Source: JAYKJB01 sp035284745 [NCBI: Candidatus Sericytochromatia bacterium]
GTDB taxonomy: Bacteria; Cyanobacteriota; Sericytochromatia; S15B-MN24
Direction of reading: 5' to 3'
NCBI GenBank assembly: GCA_035284745.1
Contig: JAYKIL010000015.1
Location: 3,296 to 67,295 of the forward strand
DNA length: 64,000 nt
Part shown: one piece after another, positions 25,989 to 33,041 of the stretch
Layout of the letters: each line of letters begins with the position of its first letter
How positions within the stretch are numbered: the first letter of the stretch is position 1
Notes under the pieces: generated by a model
Databases searched by the model: none
The model's input: only the letters and a program-made list of their open reading frames with translations
What the model was told of the DNA's origin: nothing
Program-made: the position numbers and the translations under genes

Positions 25989-26004
25989 GTGTTGACGATC
26001 GTCT

Positions 26005-26412
26005 GTGCAGGTTCACTATTTTTTGGTTTTGCCGCCTGAAACATCCTACCAACCCCAGTTAGAGGGTTGGCTAGGAGAAATGTCTGGCGCTTTCCGTCAT
26101 CCTGATCAGCGAGAGCGGATGTGGGTGATAACGGCGGGGCCTGATATGGCCCGGTGGTTGGAGGCCAAGATTCGAATGGAGCCTGGCACGCCCCTGGTTT
26201 CCCAGGGCTTGTTGGTTCTTCATCCTGAAACGATCGAAGTTTATCAAGATGTCCCGCGTGAGATCCTGGTGTCGATGAAGTCGTTACTGATGAACGTCTT
26301 GCAGCGATGGGCTTGTCGCGTTCTTTCGGAGGAAGGTGACGATTGGACGTCGCGCTATGCGACTCACCCGGTCGGGTTGTTTGAAGAAGAAGATACGTGG
26401 CACGGGGCTTGA
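26005..26412 (+). CDS. hypothetical protein, possible immunity partner of the upstream gene
   Basis: A 135-residue cytoplasmic protein with an alpha/beta look: VHYFLVLPPETSYQPQLEGWLGEMSGAFRH, MWVITAGPDMARWLEAKI, QGLLVLHPETIEVYQDVPREILVSMKSLLMNVLQRWAC. It is acidic towards the end (EEGDDW, EEED). Starts at GTG 26005 without a clear Shine-Dalgarno, 16 bp after the preceding stop, so it is likely coupled to it. Being small, acidic and directly 3' of a candidate toxin fits the immunity-gene pattern; no family match supports it. A perfect 14-bp hairpin follows. Confidence 0.55.
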   Translation: MQVHYFLVLPPETSYQPQLEGWLGEMSGAFRHPDQRERMWVITAGPDMARWLEAKIRMEPGTPLVSQGLLVLHPETIEVYQDVPREILVSMKSLLMNVLQRWACRVLSEEGDDWTSRYATHPVGLFEEEDTWHGA

Positions 26413-26415
26413 TGC

Positions 26416-26447
26416 AAAGAGGCCGCTCCCCTCGGAGCGGCCTCTTT
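26416..26447. terminator. perfect 14-bp hairpin between convergent genes
   Basis: AAAGAGGCCGCTCC (26416-26429) pairs perfectly with GGAGCGGCCTCTTT (26434-26447) around a 4-nt loop. The A and T ends serve as short tracts on both strands, so it can act as a bidirectional terminator between the gene at 26005 and the convergent one ending at 26515. No extra T run follows. Confidence 0.8.
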
Positions 26448-26514
26448 GGGTCCCATCATCTGCTTTCTCGCGCCGCAAAAATCCGCGACGGAGAAAAGCC
26501 CGCATAGAACCGGT

Positions 26515-27150
26515 CTACCAGAGCCAGTGATACAGGCCGTAAGGCTCATGTCTGCCATCCGTGACGGCAATGGTCGGTGGTTGGAAGACGTAGGTCCGGC
26601 TGAAATTGTAATTCTCTCCCCCGTCCCGCCCTCGGTGCTCGACGAGTGCCCTGACGATCAAGTTTCTCGCGGGCAACGAGGACGTCGTGGCCCGGAATCC
26701 ATCGGCTGCGCGTGCGCCGTTAAGAATAGCGAGCGGTTTGTCCACGTAAGGGTTGGCATAGTGGGGGTAAACAAAATAAGTCGCCGCGACAACGGGGATT
26801 CTCCATTCCGGCGTTCGCTGACGGGTTGAAATCACTTGCGGAATATGTCGGATGGCTTGCGGTTTTCGATGCAGCGAAACCTGCAGTCCGAACGTGGGTT
26901 GGCCGTCGGAAACAGAGTACCCATCGCGCCACGCGAAGGCGTGCAGGTCGAAATCTTCCTCAGAGCCTGAGTAAAAACCATCTATCAATGTCGCGTTGGC
27001 GTTGCCAGAGTCTGACGAAATGGCAGGTCCTCCGGTGAGCGCACGGGAGGGTTCTTTTTCAATTCGGTACAGGGCCTGCCCGTGCGCCGCGCCTGCGAAG
27101 AGCGGCAAAGTGAGCACGCAAGCAGTGGCTGCAGTGAACCTCATTGACAC
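26515..27150 (-). CDS. hypothetical exported protein
   Basis: A 211-residue protein with a signal peptide (FTAATACVLTLPLFAGAAHGQA). The mature part is beta-rich with many Tyr/Phe/Asp: TLIDGFYSGSEEDFDLHAFAWRD, FGLQVSLHRKPQAIRHIPQVI, WRIPVVAATYFVYPHYANPYVD, ARNLIVRALVEHRGRDGGENYNFSRTYVFQPP. It ends in a Trp-rich LYHWLW. I do not recognise a family; it looks like a periplasmic or outer-membrane-associated beta protein. GTG at 27150 or the ATG two codons later both work; AAGGA lies about 15 nt upstream. Convergent with the pair at 25224-26412, isolated from other minus-strand genes. Confidence 0.6.
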   Translation of the reverse strand: MSMRFTAATACVLTLPLFAGAAHGQALYRIEKEPSRALTGGPAISSDSGNANATLIDGFYSGSEEDFDLHAFAWRDGYSVSDGQPTFGLQVSLHRKPQAIRHIPQVISTRQRTPEWRIPVVAATYFVYPHYANPYVDKPLAILNGARAADGFRATTSSLPARNLIVRALVEHRGRDGGENYNFSRTYVFQPPTIAVTDGRHEPYGLYHWLW

Positions 27151-27286
27151 GGGGGCCAGATTCCTTTGCGAGAAACAATGGGCAGTTTACCAACCTGCCA
27201 ACCCTGTTTTACCCTGTGACCCTTATCACTTCACCACGAGCCGAGAAGGTTATGGTCGCGAGAAAGTCGCATAAGGCCTTTCCGTG

Positions 27287-28702
27287 CTAAATCCGCTGGA
27301 TCGTCAAAAGTTGTGGCGGTGTCGCGTCCGCGGGGTAGATCAGACTAAGCGTCAGATCGCGGCGTCCCTGCGCTGCAATGGCAAGGGTCTCGAAGGGTGG
27401 CAATGTTTGTCCGCGCCGCAGTACAATGTGGGTGAATCGGGGAGGCAGCGTCCGTGTGCCGATCCATTCATCGACACGAAGCAGACCCCGGAATGTGACA
27501 GCTTTGTCTGGCGGAGTGCGAAAGGTCGCCACGTGATGGCCGCCTTGTGAGGTCACCTGGGTGGGATGGCTCAGCGCCAAGGCATACGCACGCGGTTCTG
27601 GCGACGGGTTTTCCAGTCGCAATACCATCTCATATCGGACCCCGTAGTTGCCGTGTCCTTGATAGGCGGATTCGGGGTATCGCGACGTCAACGGTGCGCT
27701 TTGGACTTGTTGGGTCCCCAGTCGGTTCAGGTGTACGGCAGAGATAGGAAACCCGACCGTCTCGCCCGGTGCCAAAGGGGCGACCTCTCTCGACAGGTTG
27801 CTGTTCCACGTCGCTCCGCGGGTCACACCCGCGACCCGGCCGTAACGAAATCCTTTCTTAATTTCTTTTCCTTCGACCAGAGGGGTTGCCGGTGCTTCGA
27901 GGGCTCCGGCGCGCGTATTTTTGCTTAAAACAGACTGAAAGTCCTCTTTCGAAGGAGAGACAAAGTCTGAGGGGCTTGAACTGTTTGCAAAAACAGCGAC
28001 CTCAGACACGTAGATGGGAGCATCGCTGTGCATGTAAAGCTGCGTCGTGCGCCCATTGATGGGCGGTGGAAATGCGACGTTGGTGGGGATAGGAAAATCA
28101 AGCAATAACTGGTTGCTGCCGGGGGGGATACTCCATTCGCGGGGCTTGAGCGGGGAAAGTCCTCGCAAAATTTCACCGGCCACCCGGTCACCCGGCCCCG
28201 CGAAGAACGTTCCGGTCGGATCGGGCAACAGGGGGCGCAGGCGCCTAAAGAGGGCGTCGGGCTGGCTTAAGTAGGTCGCACCTGAGCGAAGCCCGAGTTT
28301 GCACAGCGTTTTTCCGCGATTATGTGCGATCAGTCCGAGGTGCAATCGCCGGGTTCCAGGACGGGGATCGCGGGCGATGTGGTGAGAGAAAATGGCAAAG
28401 TCGCCGCTGAAGGCAACCCCTTGAAAAGTTGACTTGAGCTGTTCGTTCGGCGCAGGCAGGGTGGAAAGTACAATGCCCGGCCGCGTGACAATTTCAGGCG
28501 AATTACTGTTGAAAACCAACGTTTGATCCAGTTTCCCTGGTAAAGGATGCATCCGCAAGGCAATTTCGGTCGTTTTCTGAGGCGCAGCGGGCATGCCGGG
28601 GGGACGTTCTCCTTCGAGCAGTTCGAATTGGAGCGCAGCACATCCAAAAAGAACCTGCGTGGCACTGAGCATCGCGGCAGAGTAGATAGAACGGCGGTGC
28701 AT
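27287..28702 (-). CDS. DUF3370 family lipoprotein
   Basis: A 471-residue lipoprotein (signal ending LFGC) that matches the DUF3370 family across its length. Signature lines are HPLPGKLDQTLVFNSNSPEIVTRPGIVLST, FAIFSHHIARD, LGLIAHNRG, ATYLSQPDALF, FAGPGDRV, LLLDFPIPT, GRTTQLYMHSDAPIYVSEVAVFA, YGRVAGVTRGATWNSNL, VQSAPLTSRYPESAYQGHGNYGVRYEMVL and YPADATPPQLLTIQ. DUF3370 proteins are found almost only in Cyanobacteria and their close relatives, so this gene is the best lineage marker in the window. The fold looks all-beta. Biochemical role unknown; probably envelope-located. Apparently monocistronic. Confidence 0.9.
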   Translation of the reverse strand: MHRRSIYSAAMLSATQVLFGCAALQFELLEGERPPGMPAAPQKTTEIALRMHPLPGKLDQTLVFNSNSPEIVTRPGIVLSTLPAPNEQLKSTFQGVAFSGDFAIFSHHIARDPRPGTRRLHLGLIAHNRGKTLCKLGLRSGATYLSQPDALFRRLRPLLPDPTGTFFAGPGDRVAGEILRGLSPLKPREWSIPPGSNQLLLDFPIPTNVAFPPPINGRTTQLYMHSDAPIYVSEVAVFANSSSPSDFVSPSKEDFQSVLSKNTRAGALEAPATPLVEGKEIKKGFRYGRVAGVTRGATWNSNLSREVAPLAPGETVGFPISAVHLNRLGTQQVQSAPLTSRYPESAYQGHGNYGVRYEMVLRLENPSPEPRAYALALSHPTQVTSQGGHHVATFRTPPDKAVTFRGLLRVDEWIGTRTLPPRFTHIVLRRGQTLPPFETLAIAAQGRRDLTLSLIYPADATPPQLLTIQRI

Positions 28703-28909
28703 GGCACTTATTTCCCCAATTTAAATCACAAAAGGCAAGGCGGCTTTCCTAACATCCTATAACAAAAGCGGGTTGCAGCCACCCGCACGCGAAAGACATC
28801 TCTCGGGTGGCAGGCTTTTTGAGGCCGCGATGTTGCTGGCCTTGCGAAGTGAGCGGGAGTCTCTTCCTGGGGTGGGGGGAGACTTCCGCTTTTTCGGGAT
28901 GGTTTTGCG
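28703..28909. other. intergenic region with two stem-loops
   Basis: Between the SulP stop and the DUF3370 start (both minus strand). Stem 1: GCCACCCG (28778-28785) with CGGGTGGC (28804-28811), then GGCTTTTTG on the plus strand. Stem 2: twelve pairs, AGCGGGAGTCTC (28852-28863) with GAGACTTCCGCT (28879-28890), including one G-T pair, then TTTTTC. Both have their T tract on the plus strand, opposite to the genes. An ATTTAAATT palindrome near 28722 may be part of the DUF3370 promoter. Confidence 0.5.
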
Positions 28910-30532
28910 CTAGGTCATGTGCTTTAAGATGGCCTGTACACTGCTTTCTGTGTCGGGATGGAGGCGACTCTGGTCTATTTCGCCGGGTGCAATGCCCATC
29001 AAGCGTAAAATTCGGCGGGGCTGTTCTTGTAACCCGCACAATGCGACGGGAATTCCTTTCCCTTGAAGGTCCAAGGCAAGATCCGACAAAGTGTAAGCGG
29101 CGGACTGGTCTATGAATGATGAATGGGCGAAGTCCAAAACGACGCCGCCCGCATCGGCGAGGGCCATCACAACGGTTTGCAATCGCAGGGCGTTGCCGAA
29201 AAATAACGGGCCGTTGACGGGGACCACGTATATGTTTTGTAGCAATTTTTGTGGGTGATCCTCTCGCGCGGGGTCTTCATCAGTGTTCGCGAGCGTCGGG
29301 GGGGCAAAATCGAGGTCTGACATCCGCTTCACAAATATCAGGCTTGCCATAATCATTCCTGCGGCGACCGCTTTGATGAGATCAACAAAAACGGTGAGCA
29401 GCAACACCGTGAAATTGACCGCTGCATCCGCACGCGGAATTCGCAGAAAGTGCCGGAGACCCCTCACATCAATGATGCCCATTCCGACGGAGATGAGAAT
29501 GCCCGCCAGGACGGCCAATGGAATTTCTGCGGCCACCTTGGAAAGCCCGAGCATCACGACCAGCAGGAACAGCGAGTGAACGATACCAGCCAGCGGGGTT
29601 TTGCCACCCGCCATCACGCTCACCACGGTGCCTTTTGTGGCACCGGCCCCCGGAATGCCACCAATAAGGCCCGCAAAAATATTTCCGAGCCCCTGTCCGA
29701 TGAGTTCGCGGTCGCTGTCGTGTCGGCTGCGTGTCATGGTGTCGGCGATGAGGGAGGTGAGCAGTGAGTCAATGCTGCCCAACGCCGCGAGCATGAGGCC
29801 TGGTATCACCATCAAAACCAGGGTTTCCGCATTCAGGGGAGGGATATGCAGGGTTGGAAGCTCCAGGGGAATGGCCCCTATTTTTGGCACTTCCAACTTC
29901 AGAGCCCAGGCCAGCGGGGTCAAAGTGATCAGGGCGACAAGGGCTCCAGGGATGCGCTGTGTGATCCTCCCCGTGAGGTACACGAGGGCGATTCCCGCGA
30001 GGCCCAATGACAGCGCGGCCAGGTTCGCGTGGCTCAGGGCCACGGGAAGTTTCAGCAGGTTATCAATGACGTGATATGAGCCGCTGTGGCCCAGTAGGGG
30101 TAAGGCCTGCAGTACGATGATGATGATGCCGATGCCACTCATGAAACCGGACACCACGGGATAGGGGACATAGCGGATGAATGCGCCCAGTTTGAGAACA
30201 CCAAATAAAACCTGGAACACCCCCCCGAGAGCAATGGCTCCAAAAACGACGGCGGGGTTGCCGCTGAACGAGGCCACCAAGCCTGCCACCACGATAGTCA
30301 TGGGGCCTGTGGGGCCAGAGACCTGGGACGGCGTTCCACCGAAAGCCGCAGCGAGCAAACCCACTGCAATGGCACCATACATCCCCGCAGCCGCCCCGAG
30401 GCCGGAGGCCACCCCGAAGGCAAGGGCAAGTGGCAAGGCGATGACACCAGCGGTGATGCCACCGAAAACATCTCCACGCCAATTCAGTAACCATGCGTGT
30501 GGAGCAGTGATCCAATGGGGTCTCCCTGGCAT
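28910..30532 (-). CDS. SulP family anion transporter with STAS domain (BicA-like)
   Basis: ATG 30532 is preferred (GAGGAG 10 nt upstream) over longer forms, giving 540 residues. The SulP transmembrane core (about 15-410) has the signature NWRGDVFGGITAGVIALPLALAFGVASGLG, GGTPSQVSGPTGPMTIVVAGL, and about 12-14 helices. A cytoplasmic STAS domain forms the C-terminus (about 435-540: YVVPVNGPLFFGNALRLQ, VVLDFAHSSFIDQSAAYTLSDLALDL). The N-terminal lines closely resemble cyanobacterial BicA, a sodium-dependent bicarbonate importer; SulP proteins also carry sulfate or other anions. Substrate is therefore likely bicarbonate or a similar anion, unproven. It lies upstream of DUF3370 on the same strand. 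Confidence 0.9.
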   Translation of the reverse strand: MPGRPHWITAPHAWLLNWRGDVFGGITAGVIALPLALAFGVASGLGAAAGMYGAIAVGLLAAAFGGTPSQVSGPTGPMTIVVAGLVASFSGNPAVVFGAIALGGVFQVLFGVLKLGAFIRYVPYPVVSGFMSGIGIIIIVLQALPLLGHSGSYHVIDNLLKLPVALSHANLAALSLGLAGIALVYLTGRITQRIPGALVALITLTPLAWALKLEVPKIGAIPLELPTLHIPPLNAETLVLMVIPGLMLAALGSIDSLLTSLIADTMTRSRHDSDRELIGQGLGNIFAGLIGGIPGAGATKGTVVSVMAGGKTPLAGIVHSLFLLVVMLGLSKVAAEIPLAVLAGILISVGMGIIDVRGLRHFLRIPRADAAVNFTVLLLTVFVDLIKAVAAGMIMASLIFVKRMSDLDFAPPTLANTDEDPAREDHPQKLLQNIYVVPVNGPLFFGNALRLQTVVMALADAGGVVLDFAHSSFIDQSAAYTLSDLALDLQGKGIPVALCGLQEQPRRILRLMGIAPGEIDQSRLHPDTESSVQAILKHMT

Positions 30533-30703
30533 ACTCTGACAGCTCCTCGTGTTGCGTTGCGCCATTAGGAGTGTAGCCTGTTTGCTGCGGGCGTGTGGTG
30601 AGCGCACCACTCTGCGGCTGCGTGCGGGAGGCCGTTGTTAAGCGTCTATCACGTGGGGAATATGGTCGTGGTAGAGGTGCAGAAAATGGTTTGGAGGCTT
30701 GTT

Positions 30704-31162
30704 GTGCCACCTTTTATTGTGAAAGACCTGTCGAGAGAAGTTCCCCGTAGTCCTTTTGATACCCTTGACGGAATTCCGTGGCTTCCCCGGCTGATAGACA
30801 AGGCGCGGGCCATGAAAGCGGGAAAGCTGGGCGAGTACATTCCTTATCCTTGCGGCGGTGACCGTCATTTTCTGTCGACGCTGGGCTTAGATGCTGCGGC
30901 CTTGAGGGCGCAAATTGAGGCGGATACACCGGATGAGGCTATCGTGCACTGGGTGCGAAGCCAATTACCGGTAGATGGCGAGGCGCGGATAGCCCGTTAC
31001 AAGGAGCAAGCGCGGACTCCGGTGTCGGGGGACATGGCGCAGCATCTTGAAGAGGCCAAAAGAGCTCTGCAGGCGGACCGTCCTACGCTGTCTCTGGCTC
31101 ACGTGACGAACTTCGCAGAGCTCATTTGCGCGGAAGAGGGGCATCCATTGCCCGGTGGATAA
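30704..31162 (+). CDS. DUF5069 domain protein
   Basis: The GTG at 30704 is preferred over upstream ATG/TTG starts because TGGAGG lies 6 nt ahead; it yields a 152-residue soluble protein. It matches the DUF5069 pattern: KDLSREVPRSPFDTLDGIPWLPRLIDKARAMKAGKLGEYIPYPCGGDRHFLSTLGLDAAALRAQI, then VRSQLP and a helical C-terminus. DUF5069 proteins occur across bacteria and have no known function; the conserved PWLPRLIDKARA / GeyiypCp lines suggest a small enzyme or binding fold. Divergent from the SulP gene (171-bp gap). Confidence 0.8.
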   Translation: MPPFIVKDLSREVPRSPFDTLDGIPWLPRLIDKARAMKAGKLGEYIPYPCGGDRHFLSTLGLDAAALRAQIEADTPDEAIVHWVRSQLPVDGEARIARYKEQARTPVSGDMAQHLEEAKRALQADRPTLSLAHVTNFAELICAEEGHPLPGG

Positions 31163-31206
31163 AAGTTAATCGCGCGCGCTGGGCGACGGGGCTCGTTTCA
31201 ACAGGC

Positions 31207-31404
31207 TTACGGGCGACGGGCGTTGAATGCTTTGACGGCCTCGTAGAGGTTTTCGGCCACGCCTGCCCCGTAGGCACGGCCTCCCCGCTGGTTGTAGTAT
31301 TTTACGACGCCAAATAACACGTCGGTCGGATCGAAGTTCGCCGTCTGGACGGCGTGCTCGGTGCGGCGGGCGCGAGGCAAAAGCTGGGTGGCGGAAGACG
31401 GCAC
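31207..31404 (-). CDS. small hypothetical protein
   Basis: A 65-residue ORF starting at GTG 31404. Composition is plausible for a real protein: NFDPTDVLFGVVKYYNQRGGRAYGAGVAENLYEAVKAFNARR is amphipathic and contains GVVKYYNQRG. It converges with the DUF5069 gene (44-bp gap) and has a strongly AT-rich promoter-like region just upstream (about 31430-31466). No family recognised; no strong Shine-Dalgarno. It could be spurious. Confidence 0.45.
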   Translation of the reverse strand: MPSSATQLLPRARRTEHAVQTANFDPTDVLFGVVKYYNQRGGRAYGAGVAENLYEAVKAFNARRP

Positions 31405-31598
31405 GCTGAAAAACTCACTGGGGTGGCTTAAACTATATACATTTTATATTTAATCTAATCATAATGTTTGACGGGGTGGTTGTCAAGTGTTGCAGAGCGG
31501 CCTTTCCGTGCGGGCGTGGCGGCGACAAATGCCTCGGTGGTAAACTGCATCGGGTGGCGAGGCCGCGGTTTTTTCGGCTCGGGGCGCAAGGGGGAAAG
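31405..31598. promoter_or_regulatory. AT-rich promoter region between divergent small ORF and CoA-transferase
   Basis: Positions about 31430-31466 are nearly pure A+T (AAACTATATACATTTTATA and on), in contrast to the GC-rich surroundings, and are followed by TTGACG at 31468. This is the likely promoter zone for the CoA-transferase pair and for the small minus-strand ORF. I cannot fix exact -10 boxes. No other feature is seen to 31598. Confidence 0.5.
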
Positions 31599-32318
31599 AT
31601 GACGAAGAAAGTGGTGCTTGACGCTCAGACGGCTCTGGATGGTGTCTTGCGCGATGGAATGACCATCATGGCCGGAGGGTTTGGCTTGTGTGGTATTCCG
31701 GAGAACTTAATTGCCGCGATACGCGCGTCGGAAGTCAAAGACCTGACCTTCATCAGCAACAATGCAGGCGTGGATGATTTTGGCCTCGGCCTCTTGTTGC
31801 AGACCCGGCAGATCAAGAAAATGATCGCCAGCTACGTGGGCGAGAATAAGTTGTTTGAGCGCCAGGTGCTCGAAGGCACCTTAGAGGTTGAACTGGTCCC
31901 GCAAGGGACGCTGGCGGAGCGCATTCGCGCGGCAGGCGCTGGAATTGGCGGATTTTTTACGCCCACCGGCGTTGGGACGGTCGTGGCAGAGGGCAAGGAA
32001 ACCCGTGTCATTGACGGCGTTGAATATGTTTTTGAATTGCCTTTGAAAGCAGACCTTGCCATCATTAAGGCTTGGAAGGGCGACGCACTGGGCAATTTGG
32101 TGTATCGGCAAACCGCGCGCAACTTCAACCCGATGATGGCAACGGCGACGGCTGTTACGTTGGCAGAAGTTGAACACTTGGTGCCGGTCGGCGAGCTGGA
32201 CCCTGACCACATTCATACGCCGGGGATATACGTGGATCGAATTTTTCAGGGGTCGGCCTATGAGAAAAGGATTGAGCAACGTACGGTTCGTCCCAAACAA
32301 ACCAGCCCAATGGGGTGA
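31599..32318 (+). CDS. scoA: 3-oxoacid CoA-transferase subunit A
   Basis: ATG 31599 has GGGGGAAAG upstream and gives 239 residues, the usual length; a longer upstream frame is rejected. The sequence is typical of the alpha subunit: KVVLDAQTALDGVLRDGMTIMAGGFGLCGIPENLIAAIRASEVKDLTFISNNAG, GGFFTPTGVGT, GVEYVFELPLKADLAIIKAWKGD, RNFNPMMATA, VPVGELDPDHIHTPGIYVDRI. It pairs with the B subunit 37 bp downstream. The enzyme moves CoA from succinyl-CoA (or another donor) to acetoacetate or a similar 3-oxoacid. The Kce/Kdd genes near 47-49 kb yield acetoacetate, the natural substrate, though they are not in the same operon. Donor specificity is uncertain; ato-type enzymes look alike. Confidence 0.93.
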   Translation: MTKKVVLDAQTALDGVLRDGMTIMAGGFGLCGIPENLIAAIRASEVKDLTFISNNAGVDDFGLGLLLQTRQIKKMIASYVGENKLFERQVLEGTLEVELVPQGTLAERIRAAGAGIGGFFTPTGVGTVVAEGKETRVIDGVEYVFELPLKADLAIIKAWKGDALGNLVYRQTARNFNPMMATATAVTLAEVEHLVPVGELDPDHIHTPGIYVDRIFQGSAYEKRIEQRTVRPKQTSPMG

Positions 32319-32355
32319 AAGCCCTTCACGAATGACTTTGCGAGGTTGATACCAG

Positions 32356-33015
32356 ATGCCCTTTGACCGCAATCAAATTGCCGCACGAATCGCACAAGAG
32401 TTGCGTGATGGCTATTATGTGAATTTGGGCATCGGCATCCCAACTTTGGTCGCTAATTTTATCCCGGACGGCGTGAATGTCACCCTGCAGTCGGAGAATG
32501 GCTTGTTGGGTATTGGTCCTTTTCCGCTTGAAGGGGAAGAGGACCCTGACTTAATCAATGCAGGAAAGCAAACTGTCACGACCCTGCCAGGTTCCAGTTT
32601 TTTTTCAAGCGCCGATTCGTTTGCAATGGTGCGTGGGGGGCATGTTGACCTGACAATTCTGGGGGCCTTGCAGGTGGCAGAAAATGGCGATCTCGCCAAC
32701 TGGATGATTCCAGGAAAGAAGGTGAAAGGCATGGGCGGCGCGATGGACCTCGTGGCCGGCGCCAAGCGGGTCATCGTGGCGATGGAGCATTGTAGTAAAG
32801 ACGGGGAACCCAAACTGTTGACGCGCTGCACGCTTCCATTGACGGGCCAACGCGTGGTGAACCTGATTGTGACCGACTTGGCCGTGCTTGCCGTGACTCC
32901 CGCGGGGTTCGAGCTTTTGGAAGTAGCGCCGGATGTGACCATTGATGAAGTCCGCAAGAAAACAGGCGCCAATTTGCACGTGTCATCCGCCGTGAAATAT
33001 CCAAGCGGGGTTTGA
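32356..33015 (+). CDS. scoB: 3-oxoacid CoA-transferase subunit B
   Basis: A 219-residue beta subunit beginning [38 protein letters not shown]. The catalytic Glu47 is in [14 protein letters not shown], the Glu that forms the CoA thioester intermediate. [42 protein letters not shown] and [27 protein letters not shown] complete the family pattern. It follows the A subunit by 37 bp in the same operon, and the two form the active heterodimer. The next gene (ggt) starts within 30 bp of its stop and may be co-transcribed, though its function is unrelated. Confidence 0.94.
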   Translation: MPFDRNQIAARIAQELRDGYYVNLGIGIPTLVANFIPDGVNVTLQSENGLLGIGPFPLEGEEDPDLINAGKQTVTTLPGSSFFSSADSFAMVRGGHVDLTILGALQVAENGDLANWMIPGKKVKGMGGAMDLVAGAKRVIVAMEHCSKDGEPKLLTRCTLPLTGQRVVNLIVTDLAVLAVTPAGFELLEVAPDVTIDEVRKKTGANLHVSSAVKYPSGV

Positions 33016-33041
33016 CGCAGGCCGGGAGGTTTTCCTTCTAT

